Positions 23,025-34,635 of a stretch of DNA of 64,000 bases are shown piece by piece (within the stretch, counting starts at the first letter, position 1; each line of letters begins with the position of its first letter). The stretch is from Ectobius pallidus (Eukaryota; Arthropoda; Insecta; Blattodea; Ectobiidae). The notes below the pieces were generated by a model. The model saw nothing but the letters and a program-made list of their open reading frames with translations, did no database searches and was not told the origin of the DNA. The stretch spans positions 29,557,066-29,621,065 of the forward strand of contig CAXKWD010000011.1 of assembly GCA_964059195.1 (NCBI GenBank). The letters run 5' to 3'. The translations under genes and the position numbers were made by a program.

Positions 23025-23268
23025 ACTGTTGCGTAGGGGATGCGTTCGCCCCTCTCACGCAAAGGGCCCGAGTTCGAATATTTGTCAGGACAAGTTACCT
23101 AGGTGGGTTTTTTTTCTGCGGTTTTTCCTAACCTGTGAGAAAAATGGCGACCCTTGTGGTCCCCAGATATCATCTGGCCGTCATTATCATCTTCATCCCA
23201 TCTTCGCCTTGTTCGGAGTGAGTGTGTGTGTGAATGGTGTGTCTTGTCTTGTCACCGGCGAAGAAGCA
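23025..23268 (+). mobile_element. tRNA-derived SINE, copy 2
   Basis: Same family as 7985-8235. The head has an A-box-like ttgcgtaggggatgcg and a B-box-like gagttcgaat. The body repeats caagttacctagg, a T-rich block, cccttgtggtccccagatat, tcattatcatcttcatccca and a gtgtgtgtg-rich end. It is diverged from copy 1 by numerous substitutions and stops a few bases before the adjacent Harbinger-type MITE. Confidence 0.75.
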
Positions 23269-23279
23269 TTGGTTTAAAT

Positions 23280-23557
23280 GGGAGCGTTCACACTGGTCAC
23301 AAGTGACGGTCACCGCATTTTATGATTGCCAACAATGCAAGTTGTATATACATAATTCAGTTGAATAATCGAGCTCGGCGAAACTAGTTATCCGGCCATG
23401 AGTTTAGATTTGATTAATACTGAAGATTTTATAAGTGAAGTGGAATGTCGACTTACCAGTTGGGATGTCAAAAGCTATTACAAATTGTTTTATCATGTAG
23501 CTACTATCGGCAATACTAGCGGTGACCGTCACAAGTGACCCAGTGTGAAAAGGCCCT
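23280..23557 (+). mobile_element. PIF/Harbinger-type MITE with MADF-like remnant
   Basis: Terminal inverted repeats of about 37 bp: the left end has ttcacactggtcac then aagtgacggtcaccg, and the complement of the right end has ttcacactgggtcac then ttgtgacggtcacc. Inside, a 46-codon plus-strand frame (23398-23538) reads DLINTEDFISEVECRLTSWD, then VKSYYKLFYHVA, which resembles the start of a MADF DNA-binding domain (an LI-x-x-V-x-x-x-P-x-LWD pattern), the accessory Myb/MADF protein of Harbinger transposons. No transposase core remains. The target duplication could not be fixed. Confidence 0.65.
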
Positions 23558-24569
23558 TACTAGTCTAACCCAGGGTACAAGGTGGATGAAACCCAGCACC
23601 ATTCAATATGACCCTCACTGAAATTAAGTTCTTTAATAATAGAAATAATAAATCTGTAAGGATATTTAACATGAAGAAGAATGTTTTCACAATGAACCCA
23701 GCAATGATTAGGGAGTAGGCATGCAGTGTTTGCGCTGAGGATTTGTCATTGGTATAAGCAACATACAATTCATCTGTTTTACTTTACGCTTCTAGTTTCT
23801 TAATACTAGTTAACGACTTAATGCCTATAAGTGGGGTAAAAATTAATGAATCACGAAAGTAGTTACATCGTAATTAGACAGGGCAATGCTTATACAGATT
23901 TGTATGACACGTGAAACGACCAGCGGTTTTATGTGCATGTGTGTACAGCTACTTTTGAGAATCAGAACAATTTTGAAAACACTGAGCACGGAGACAATGG
24001 CGTTATCTGTACCCACTGACGTGAATCCGCAAACCAATAGCTGAATGGCTTACACCGCTCTCACTCTAGGGGAGCATCGGGGGGGGGGGGGGGGGGTGAG
24101 GGATCCCAAATTCAACTGAATACGATCTCCGATACGAAATGCTAGAGAGGGGGGGGTGACTGTATTCCACCTCAATACATCCCTGTTTCTCGAATTACAA
24201 AAACCCACAAAAGTATACAAAGCCAATAATTCTATTCATTTAGTATGGTCGAATGCGCTGGAGCTGATTGGCGCTCTTACTTGTGTGTCAAAACGCGTGT
24301 TATCTGCCCACTTCGGCCTGCTACCCAGCCGAGAAAGTCCTTATTCATTATTTTTCCCCTGTAGCCATGGAAAATATGAATCGGATATGCAACAATAAGG
24401 TGCTAAGTGTTTTACTCAAATCTATGCACCTCGCTTCACAGATAAGCTGATAAACGATTATAGAATAGCAAAGAGACTGACTGCTGGTAATGCTTGAATC
24501 TTTGGTAAAACTAATTTCATAAATATGGAGAAACAGAAAAAATCTACAAAGCGTTCAGATCGCAGTATC
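23558..24569. other. Unrecognised DNA with poly-G runs
   Basis: No gene recognised. A G-run occupies 24080-24097 and a second shorter run 24149-24156. Short frames at 23565-24450 lack any family resemblance. Confidence 0.45.
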
Positions 24570-24582
24570 TCCCGATTACTCT

Positions 24583-24882
24583 AAAACTAAAATAAACTCC
24601 GTGGCGCTGCATCCCTGAAGGGACAAGGCCTACCACTCGACCATCTACCATAGACAGATGGCAGGATTGGGGGGGGCATGTGGTCAGCATGCCGACACCC
24701 ATGGCCGTAAATGGTGGTTTCCATGACCGGAGCCGCTACTTCTCTATCAAGTAGCTCCTCAATTTGAATCACGAGGCTGAGTGCACCCCGTTCCAGACCA
24801 CCCTACCTCAGAAAAATCCGAGAAGGTACCGGGGATAGAACCCGGGCCGAAGGACGGTAACCACAAGACCATGCCGGCGGTC
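24583..24882 (-). mobile_element. Complete tRNA-derived SINE with 12-bp target duplication
   Basis: The element is flanked by a perfect 12-bp direct repeat, cccgattactct (24571-24582 and 24883-24894). Read on the minus strand it starts at 24882 with a tRNA-like head: an A-box-like tggtcttgtgg and a B-box-like cccgggttctatcccc. It continues through a body with ggtagggtggtctggaacgg and catgctgaccacatgc, and ends in an AT-rich tail at 24583. A 12-bp duplication is typical of LINE-mediated target-primed insertion. The 3' half recurs at 11510-11640. The short minus-strand frame inside it is not a gene. Confidence 0.9.
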
Positions 24883-24894
24883 CCCGATTACTCT

Positions 24895-25448
24895 GCGTGA
24901 TGATAATAGAAGGGTCAAATCGAAATTATGTCAAGGTCACGGTGGCCGATGTTTCGGATTCCTAAAGTGCATCCTAAGTCGGAGGGATATCACATCTGGT
25001 ATCCTAAACTGAGTTCAGCATGTCTTTCCTGAAGGGCTTTTAATGATCTCTTAAAACTTAATGCATGGTAGGCCTATATTTTGAATATTTTCACTCTGTA
25101 CTGAAGTACGATATGGAATTATATTTTGGTAACTCTTCCTATAGGAAAATATACTTATATTACAAGATAAGCAATGAGAATGGCCTATGGAAAGAAATCA
25201 GAAAATATTGTAAATAGCTTTTGGAAAATTAAAGACACTCACTCTTACGGAATATAATCACAATAATAATACTATTACAATATTGAGAAATTTCATACTA
25301 AACCTAATTGCAGTGTTCATGGTCGTACTACTAAAAATGAATGATTAACATAGACCAGTTAATTCATCAAAACTCTTTCACAAGGGCGCTTATTATTCTG
25401 TAATATGGATAGACCTATGCAATACTTCTAAAATACATTACATTAATA
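24895..25448. other. Unrecognised DNA
   Basis: Nothing recognised. Confidence 0.4.
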
Positions 25449-25640
25449 GGGTTCGGATGTTTATGACATGTCTTTTTTTCCACTTCCATTTTGGTCATAA
25501 CATTGATTTAAACAATAATTGAACGTTCCTAATTACTTTGATATATTCTTTAACTGTCACATACTTGCCTATTTAGGTCACTTTCACAGTTTTGGTCATA
25601 TTAAGCCTTTTTCTGGATTAAAGATCATATTCCACTAACA
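25449..25640 (-). mobile_element. Terminal fragment of the GGGTTCGGATG inverted-repeat family
   Basis: The first 22 bp begin gggttcggatgtttatgaca, exactly the terminus of the element at 33968-34633, and the next 150 bp resemble the complement of that element's right end, including repeated ggtcat words (25490, 25578, 25596). It is preceded by TA. No second terminus is present, so this is a truncated copy. Confidence 0.7.
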
Positions 25641-26085
25641 TTTGCGGACACGATCTTGTCTTCAGAAACGTTAAACGGTTGATATATTTTTAAAAAGTAT
25701 AAATTTAAATTTTTCAACAATATGCAAAATCAGTGATATTTTAAGCTATAGTAAAGCTGTTTTGGATTAAGATGACCCACAATCAAAGAGCAGTGAATTG
25801 AATATATTCAGATATGCCCCATAACGAATTTGAGATCTACATCGTAATACACTGAAAGATGCAGCAATGACTTTCAAGTTAAAATAACGTGATTCAATAA
25901 TCAAATAACGTAGACTTTCGTGTGTTTCACTTAAAAATTTGTTTGTTCGGTCATATATATTTTTTGTTACAGTTAGCTATTTTAACGTCATACTGTCTTG
26001 TAGACCTTTATATATGACTTTTTCAAGTAAAAGCTTACACTTTCTACAATACGGATGGATATTTCCTAAGTTTACAGTAAGTTAT
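25641..26085. other. Unrecognised AT-rich DNA
   Basis: No gene recognised. The frame at 25939-26166 runs into poly-T inside the next element. Confidence 0.45.
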
Positions 26086-27357
26086 ATATGGGTCATTCTC
26101 CAGAAAAGGGCAGATTTCAATGTTAGAATTTTTTTTTTAATATTTTTTTTTTTTTGGATCATGTAATTTTTTTATGTAATATTTCCTTCTGCAGAGTACT
26201 ACTGAGGTACTTGCCCTACTTACCGAGTGGTATTTTGCATTAAATTAACAAGGTTAGAAAATGGCGCATTCATGGAGGTGAGAAAATAGTATGAAATAGT
26301 AATTATAATAGAAGTTATGTGAGAATTAGAATTAATTTACTGTATTAAATGTTATCATGAAAATGAACAATATTTATTACCATACAAATGGATTAACACA
26401 TAACTTTTTACTTATTTTTATCTATGTTAAAATAGATTATCACCTTAAAATCAAAACTTTAAATCAAAACATGATATATTGTCATAAACTATTAGGCTAT
26501 ACCAGTATCTTCTTTAAACAAAAATAAAAAATGCAGACAGTTAAATATATCATCAATTACAACATTAATTACACCTCCATGGATAGGACTCGAGAGTAAC
26601 AGTAACGGAGGTGAGGGTAACGGAGGTGAGATTTTTCTCTAATTTGTCAAACAGCTTGGGAACATTTGAGGTTAGAAAATATCAGTTCTAGAGTTTAACT
26701 TAGCATTCCTTATTATTATAATTTATAGCAAAAGTAAATATAAAAACATACAACTTTACCGTTGGGTGTAGGTAACGGAGGTGAGGAAGTCCAATTACCA
26801 ACTTTGCATTAGCCCTTTTACACCAACAAAACAACACTTAAAATCACACTAACAGCTTGGCTTTATATAAATGATAAGAAAACTGCCAAAAGTTGGAGTC
26901 CAAGGAAAATAGAAAGACTACAGTGCCATATCTGTGGAAATAATTGAACTTTTATATTGTTTCGCGGAGGTGAGGTCTCACCTTGGGACAAGCATGTTTA
27001 GTGCAAAAAATTGTCTTTACAAAATGATATATTTTCTTTTCAGTTATTAATTACTCATTTTTTGAACTGTTTGTTCTTGTTATAACACTAAAATGGAATA
27101 AAATTTAAAGCCTGTTGAATTATGAAAGAATGAAAATGACAAGTCAGGCATTGGGACACGACACGGAGGTGAGATCTCACATACTGTGCCCTAAAATGCA
27201 GAAAATTGTAACTTTTGTTTAAAAAGTGGAATATGGGATCAAATAGACCTTATTTCAATCTAACTTATCATAATAATTAATAATCCATAAGTACTTATTT
27301 TACACCAGAAAATCAACTGCGACATGAATCTGCCCTTTTCTGGAGAATAACCCATAT
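26086..27357 (+). mobile_element. Unclassified inverted-repeat element with CGGAGGTGAG repeats
   Basis: Left terminus 26086-26116 reads atatgggtcattctccagaa, then aagggcagatt; the complement of 27327-27357 is the same except t for c at one site. The 1,272-bp interior has no long reading frame. It contains six copies of [ct]ggaggtgag, all in plus orientation: 26273-26282 (t), 26606-26615, 26621-26630, 26776-26785, 26965-26974 and 27164-27173. The last two are followed by short palindromes (gtgagatctcac at 27169 is exact). I infer a non-autonomous DNA transposon. The superfamily is unknown: termini are flanked by AT-rich bases from which the target duplication cannot be decided. Orientation is arbitrary. 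Confidence 0.75.
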
Positions 27358-29325
27358 TATAAAATGCATGTATATCTTGGTCTGACTTGTTTTATAAAAC
27401 CATATACGTCACCAAGTATAACCGCTTAGTGGAAGAGAAACCCAGCATCTAGCGGAGTTGTCTTTAGGCAATAGGTAGTCCAGTAGGCTGTTTCGACTGT
27501 TTATACATAAATTATGTAACAACTGACGATTTCACGTCATATCTTCTAGAATCTAGAGAATGATGCATATGAGTTAAGTTAACAGTTTATAGTAATACAA
27601 ACATGTCATACTTTCTTCTCCATCAAATGGAGACGGTGTAGTTAAGGGCAGTAGGATTAAACATTTCGGCTTTATCATGTTTTATATAAAAAAATAAATT
27701 AAAAAAAGGCTTCATATGGTTTACTTTCTTGGGGGAATCACAAGAGATTCAGGTTAATAATGTGGATTTTTCTAAACTAGATACGCACTGAAAGCGATTT
27801 TCCGTTTTTCGTGTGTTACGTCCACAGCATTAAGTATAAGGATGAAAATTTATCATGGTTTTAAAACCAAATGCTACTAAAATTATTACTATCCATGCTA
27901 TTCAAAATAATTATTTTAAAACTAATATTCAATGAAAATGTGTCATAATTTTGTAATAAGGACAATTTTACGTGCTATATCCTATAGAATACTTGATACA
28001 TTTAACTTAATTACATATTAGCACGTCATCTAATATAGGCGTCGTATCTCAGTAATGCCAATGTCCCCAGTTTTAAAATTTAATTGTACCACTTACGGGG
28101 TAAGCACCCCATTTATTTTTGGGAAATCTAGGATTTACTTCAAAGAATGTAGGACCATGTCCTCTACATTGTCAACCCCGACAATGGTGACGTATTCGTA
28201 AGTCATTGCCTAGAGAGTATCAGACCTAATCAGAATATGACTTTTTTTATCTTTATCAATTTCGTAGGAGGTGGCAAAGCAAATTCGATAAAGATTGAGT
28301 AAATCAAGTCTATGATTGGATGATTTCAGACTAAAGTTTGTACGTTTTTGGCCCAAATCGAAAGAAAGACGTATGGGCTACGCGTTAAGCAGCGTTATGA
28401 ACTAAGCGACAAATATAAATTTTTGTTTATCTGATGAGTGATAACTTACTCGATGGATTTTGTTTGACGACTAGCACAGCACATAACATAAATGCCTGCC
28501 TTAACGCAGCGTAGGCTACTGGGTGGAATTCGAGCTTGTTTATTGAGAAGTGGAGACTGTGTTTTAATTGGCAAATCCAGGCGTTCCATCTTCTGCCCGT
28601 TTGTTTTTCTTCCACAGAAACAAGGGACGCCATTGCCTTTTTATTGGTTTGCGTGGTTACATTTGTGGATACGTTTGCGATCGCTGGTATCCAAGCGATG
28701 GTAAACCTTTACAGTGGCAATGCTTTTTCTCTGTTAAGTGAATGAAATTAATAGAACAACTTCAGTCTGATCTCACTGAAGACATTTATACTATAATGTT
28801 TAAACATGCAATTTGTATTGAGCCGGGAAATGGTTGCGATCCAACTTGTTTGCGTTGACTTCAGCCCATTCAAACTGAAGGTGAATGGTCATTCTAGCAA
28901 CATCCTTTAAATTCAGAAAAATTGTAAAAGACCTTAGATAGTTCTTGTGATTAGTTAGTGATAGGCCTATGATATCTTTTTGAAAAGTAGGCCTATATGG
29001 ACCGACCTTAGCCTGGATTCCATAATGAGAGTGTAAATTCTCATTTGCTCTTCCTCACTATTCTTCCACTACTCGCCCTTGGTATCTCTTCCAACTAAAT
29101 CACTAGCCTATTCTGGTTTTGGTCTATATGTATCCCATTGTAAATTCGCAATCTGCGCCTAAACAGTTACTCTGTAAATACGGCGGGAAACTTAACATAA
29201 TTGTCTGTACTCTAAGTACACTACAATACTAGTCATTTGACAATGGCAGCCATCAAATGCGCGAAACTAATGTACTTCCACCTAAACTCGCCAGATGCTC
29301 AATCGCTCCTACACGTGCACCCGCC
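27358..29325. other. Unrecognised DNA with a GC-richer island
   Basis: No gene recognised. 28480-28740 is GC-richer than its surroundings and has three overlapping frames on both strands (28427-28633 -, 28492-28704 +, 28536-28745 +). None matches a family I know. Confidence 0.4.
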
Positions 29326-29595
29326 CTAGGTGTCATTTGGAATCGCGCTTGTCGACGTCACTTCCAAGTAAAAGTTTGTAAAAGTTAGACACTTGAACGT
29401 AAAAGGAATCAGGCCCCAGAAAAGGTCTTCTTTTAAAGAATATAATGTAAATATTTTAAAGTGTGATGTTCGGCAGGCATTTATATCCTCAGGTAAGCAA
29501 TTCCACAGGTGAGCTGTCCAGATAGTGAAGGACGAAGAATAAAATTCAGTATTGTGAGGTAGAATATATAAGAGTAAAATTCTGATGGGAAAATT
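29326..29595 (-). pseudogene. Possible CR1/Jockey-type reverse-transcriptase C-terminus
   Basis: The minus-strand frame contains SSSFTIWTAHLWNCLPEDIN followed by HFKIFTLYSLKEDL. The HLWN-x-LP motif with a downstream F-K-x-x-L helix is the usual end of CR1/Jockey-type reverse transcriptases. Everything upstream is missing, and it abuts a LINE fragment on the opposite strand. Confidence 0.5.
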
Positions 29596-29914
29596 AGAAA
29601 CGAAGCTATACGAGACCGAATACATGTGACAGCAGTAAATATAATTGACTCAATTGAAGGAAGACATCTAGGTTGGTATGGTCACCTCAGAAGAATGGCA
29701 CCTGGGAGGTGGCCATTAAAACTATATAACTGGCTGCCTCTTTGGCGAAAGAAAAGGGGAAGACCGCGACTATTATGGAATTATTTTGTGAGACTCCATG
29801 GAAGATAGGCAAATGACAGAAGAGGACAGGAGTGATAGAAGAAGATGGAAACGTGGATGCGAGAGACGCCGTATGGTGTAGATAAACTAACCAGTTATAT
29901 ATATATATATATAT
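29596..29914 (+). pseudogene. 5'-truncated LINE reverse-transcriptase C-terminus with (TA)n tail
   Basis: From 29596 the plus strand reads RNEAIRDRIHVTAVNIIDSI, then EGRHLGWYGHLRRMAPGRWP, LYNWLP and KKRGRPR, a typical C-terminal block (LxWYGH-x-RRM ... GRPRxxW) of insect reverse transcriptases. A frame change near 29790 moves the remaining part to the frame of 29798 (MEDRQMTEED, then RRRWKRGCERRRMV, stop at 29879-29881). The copy ends in a (TA)n tail at 29896-29914. It is truncated and frameshifted, so inactive. Confidence 0.8.
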
Positions 29915-32900
29915 TTCTGGTGTGATATCTTCCAGGAAAAAAATATTATATAGCATTATAATGGTCCCTAATATAAAAAATAATAAAATAAAATATACCT
30001 TGGATTCATCTTTTTTGTATCCATATCATTTCACTATATCTGGCCAAGCTTATCAATTAATGTGAGAGGACATAGGTGGTTATTCTTTTCGTTTCCTGTG
30101 GTTATTTAAAGGCAAATATGTACTGCTACTTAATTCTGTAATTGTCGCCGGTGCAAGACATACGATTTATGCACTTACAGATAAATAATTGCAATATACC
30201 TTCGTCGATATTATCATTGTATTATACCAGTGTATAAGGAAGTAACTGTTAAGCAGAAGGCAGAAAACTAGATGTGGTAACAAAATACAGTGGCATATTA
30301 TTTCTGATAATAATTTGCTGCAGTGATAAAAAAAAAGAAGAGAAATGGACTTGTGTAAATTTGTTTGTTTGCGACAGCTCTGTGTTGTTGATCTTTTGCT
30401 ACGGGGAGATCCCGTCGTGTATCGACTTCATTAAAACGGCTCGGTGACGAAGCCAATTGCAGGTTCATGCATAAAATATGTTTTCTTCCTGCCGAGCTTC
30501 CAATTTTCTTAATTTGTCAACACGATATTTTGACTTTAATTATGTTACCTCTTCACCACATACCGCAGTGAAATCTCAGACAAACTGGAAAACTCTGTCC
30601 GCTGTATTTATTATTGTATTGCTGAAGAAAACTTTTTCTAACGACTAGGACTGAAATTCTGTAGTCCCTAGATTTTATACATTGTACTTTGGATTATTTT
30701 AAATTATAGTAATTTCGTCGTTAACATCTTTCTTTGGTTTATTTTTTAAATGTTGAATGCAATTTTTAAGCCCAGCCTACATTAAAATTTGGTAAAAAGG
30801 TTAAAAATGTGACACTTTCTATTTTACCATTTACCTTTTTTGACAAGGGAAAGAAGAAAGCACCAAAGGATTTTATATTTTCGGGTAATCATTAGAATTA
30901 TTAAATACTAGCGTGTCATGATTTCTAAAAGGACTCCTAAAAATTAATAAATCTCGTTTTTCAACTTATAAAATTTACCAGCGATGAAATTCTGCATCTA
31001 CCTCAATAACTTCTTCAAGCTTTCGTTAGAAAAGTAATTAAACAGACCTACATAGGACTTTTGTTGTACATTATGGAATAGTACAGAATTAAGAATTAGA
31101 ATTTATAATTCTAGAGGAGAAGGGAAACATCGCAATGTGTTTCTATTATTATGGGCTGGCACAAGTAAAAATTTAACTCTAAAATATTTAATATTTTGTC
31201 CTGGCATGGTGTTTTATATTTTATAATTATATTACAATTATAATTAACACCAGAACTATCTAATGTAGCGTCATGAAGAATTGCATGGTTTATATATTAG
31301 ATTGAATGGTTAAAACTATTTCACAGAGTAGCCTCACCTTCAAGCAGAAAAATGTTGCTAATGATTTTCACATTTCATAATAATAATTTAACATTATATT
31401 TTTCTAATAGACAAACATTTACAAAAAAGGAGATACCATATATTACCGTCAATAAAGTAACAAAAATCAGATTATAATAAAGATACATCGACGGTTCTAA
31501 AGCGGATTGATGAGACCAACAGTGTTTTAGGTCAAGTGTATAATTTGTACGCCAAAAATATTCAATATAAAATAAAAATTGTTCACAACTGATTTTCTGT
31601 CAGCCAGAAGACAAGTGTCTTGTAAAATACTCAAATAATTTCATAACAACAAAAGATAATTCATATTGTTATGTCGACAAGCAGCTCTTGAACTTTAATT
31701 TATCAAGTCGAATTGGCCCTAAGTAAAAATTGCTGTTCGTGTAAAAATAGCATAACAAGAAATACCGCTAGAAGAGAATGGAATCATTTCGATCCCTGTA
31801 ATCATTCCTCATAAACCGAATATTTTGTCTTACAAAAAGGCATAATATATATCATTTATAACGCCACCCCTAACCACTATTTATAACTCACAAGATCCTC
31901 CCACTTCATGTATAATTATTTTTTAATTTTTAGCGTTCCTATACTGCAACATCTTCCACTACACTACTGTAAATTTTGTTTTATTTCCTTATTTATACGT
32001 TTTCTGGTTCCTTCTGAAAACAACTAAAGGATGATACAATATTTACATCGTCACAGAGAAGCTACAATCGTATCACAGATCCAACAGATAACAGTCAGAA
32101 CAAGTTACGATAATTACATACATAATACTACAACATTTTTGCTGTACCATATCCAACATGGTTTTAACAGGACACTGCAGGTTAGGATGATCTAGAACGG
32201 ATTGGAGAAAGCTATCTGCATAGTTAATGAGGGTGCGGCTGTACTAAAGTTAATCTGATGGATGGATTGTAAATTTCTATACGGAATTATAAACCATCAA
32301 CAAACTGACCGTCGAGCATTCGTTGATTGTGTGGATTTCAAAGCGAAGCAAGTTTGAGAAAGTAACAAAAATCAGTGATTATTTCCATTAAAGAACGTAA
32401 CTAAATTATTTTTTCATTTATATTACTATATTTTTCTCATAGTTTTAACGTCTTATTTGATATATATTCGATAATTCGATAAGCTACCCTCGGTCCCGAT
32501 TAGTTTGGATAACTGACATTTCCCTGTGTTATAATATTATTAAAATGTAGAATTTGGTAGTGGTTCTTTCCTAAAATGTTGCTCTCGAAAAAAATTACAT
32601 TTAGCTTGTGTATCATTTATAAACATTTTACATTATTTAAATGTATTGTTGGTAGTGACTTTTACTGGTCTGTTACACTACAAACAACCGCAAGAGGTTC
32701 ATTGCCCCCCCCAAAAAAAAATACATGAACCCGAGGTTCAATGCTTTAAAAACAAGCAAAAGATGAGAGGTTTCTGTCATCGGACTAATGACTGGTAGCC
32801 GTGGCACTAATAACGAAGCTTTTCATAGACTTCTGTAAATAATTTTCACTAACTAAACATACCTATACATTATGAAGTAGGCCTTCTTGTTCTGAAGAAC

Positions 32901-33164
32901 TTCATTCAAACCACGAGAAATGATTTATATGGTCATTTTGTTTTGGATAATGTAGAGTTAATTTTGTGTTTACGTACAATTTCCTTCCCTCATTTATTTA
33001 ATGTAATTCTTGCTTCCTTGTTTGGTTTAATATTCTAACGTTTCATTTAACGCACTTTTAAAAATTATTTGCTTGTGTTTAAGGTATACTTTTTGTTTCT
33101 TTTCGTTGTTTTTATTGTACATTTCATTTAGATTCTTTTGTTTTTGCTAATCAAGTTCAGTCAG
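29915..33164. other. 3.2 kb of AT-rich DNA without recognised feature
   Basis: I saw no gene, terminal inverted repeat or LINE-like motif. No notable reading frame starts in this stretch. Confidence 0.5.
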
Positions 33165-33200
33165 TAATAATAATAATAATAATAATAACAATAATAACAA
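33165..33200. repeat. (TAA)n microsatellite, imperfect
   Basis: Interrupted array of taa and caa/aat units. Confidence 0.9.
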
Positions 33201-33760
33201 TAGTAAAAATAATACAAACAACACGTTATAACAACGTAACGTCCACATTCTTAACTAATACGAAGTAACTAAAGTATTGATAGAGCACAGATGGTAATCA
33301 TATAATTTATATTGCAGACAGCTCTATAGCAAGTGAAAATAATCCAATTAAACAACTCTCCAAACAACATTAGTAGGTTAATTATCACATTACCTACGAT
33401 AATTACTTGGGATTGTTTTCAGAGAGAAGCGCATTTGACAGACGCCTTATGGTGCAGGTGTAGTTACAGAATTATCAGGGAAGCAGGCTCAACACGATAC
33501 CCTGTTTACAACTGATTTTTACGACGCATGGATATAATAGAAATGAAGTACGAACAATCAGCATTGCCTTAATCTTTATTGCCTGCTTCAAATTTCACTT
33601 ACGCACGTGAGATATACGCCACTTCGGTCATGTAGAATGACGTTTATGAGCAAATACATAACACACGTGCGTCACCAGTAATGTGCTATGGACCTTAAAA
33701 TACAAATGTGTCATATTTACAAACAAGAATATAACGTTTATGAAGCATGCACTTTTGCTC
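33201..33760. other. Unrecognised DNA
   Basis: Nothing recognised. The frame at 33333-33515 has no family resemblance. Confidence 0.4.
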
Positions 33761-33766
33761 TACCGA

Positions 33767-33785
33767 ATATATATATATTTATATA

Positions 33786-33841
<56 letters not shown>
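33767..33841. repeat. (TA)n microsatellite
   Basis: A nearly pure AT dinucleotide array with two ttta interruptions. The two plus-strand frames running through it (Ile/Tyr repeats) are artefacts. Confidence 0.95.
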
Positions 33842-33842
<1 letters not shown>

Positions 33843-33967
33843 ATTGTAAAAGAGAAAGCAAAAATGTACCAGTATTATATAAAGCTTAGGCTACTGGTAA
33901 AAGATTTATATATTTTACAAGCAAATTTCATTTCCCGAATTCCCCGTTTTAATCAAATAATTTTGTA

Positions 33968-34633
33968 GGGTTCGGATGTTTATGACCTAAAAAATGTGAC
34001 TGGAAAATATGACTGCAAATATGACCTCAAAAAATGACTAAATTTGACCCAAAAATCCTAAATACGATCTCATAAAAGAACGTATATTCTAAAAAAATTG
34101 TTCCAATTTAAAACGTTTAATGCCACTAAATTATAACATCACATGAATTCAATCAGATAATCACTTTTTAACAATTTCACCGGTGATTTACAGTCTTACT
34201 TGTAAAGAACTTCTAGTCTGTTAATGTTTCCAGATTCCACTGCAAATGTGTTAAAAACATGTTTACTGGAAGATGTTTTTAACAACAAGAAGGAAGAGGT
34301 AATTGTGCTATAACTTGTTATCGTCCCTTCACATTTCGGTTACAGTAAAGTCAAAATATTCTTGACTCTTTTTCTGAAAAAAATGTAAGTCGACAATTTA
34401 ATGCACATACTGCATAATTGTGCTCTTTTACCGAATATATATGAAATATGACGTTAAATTGCAAATATGACCGAAATATGACCAAGACCATCAAAATGAC
34501 CAAAATATGACTTTATAAGCAAAATAAAAACGGTCCGATTAGGATAACAAATGTGCAATTCATGTTTAATTTGTGTTTACGGCGAGAATGGAAGTCAGGA
34601 TAAAAATATCACATGTCATAAACATCCGAACCC
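33968..34633. mobile_element. Unclassified 666-bp inverted-repeat element rich in TGAC words
   Basis: The left end gggttcggatgtttatgac (33968-33986) is the exact complement of the right end gtcataaacatccgaaccc (34615-34633). TA precedes and follows the element (33966-33967, 34634-34635), consistent with a TA target duplication. Both subterminal regions carry many tgac words in the same orientation: left at about 33983, 33999, 34009, 34022, 34035 and 34046; right at about 34448, 34468, 34479, 34496 and 34507. There is no transposase. A truncated relative lies at 25449. I call it a non-autonomous DNA transposon; the superfamily is uncertain. Confidence 0.85.
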
Positions 34634-34635
34634 TA

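Noticed and set aside
33683..33968. Ile/Tyr-repeat proteins
   Set aside because: Translations of a (TA)n microsatellite.
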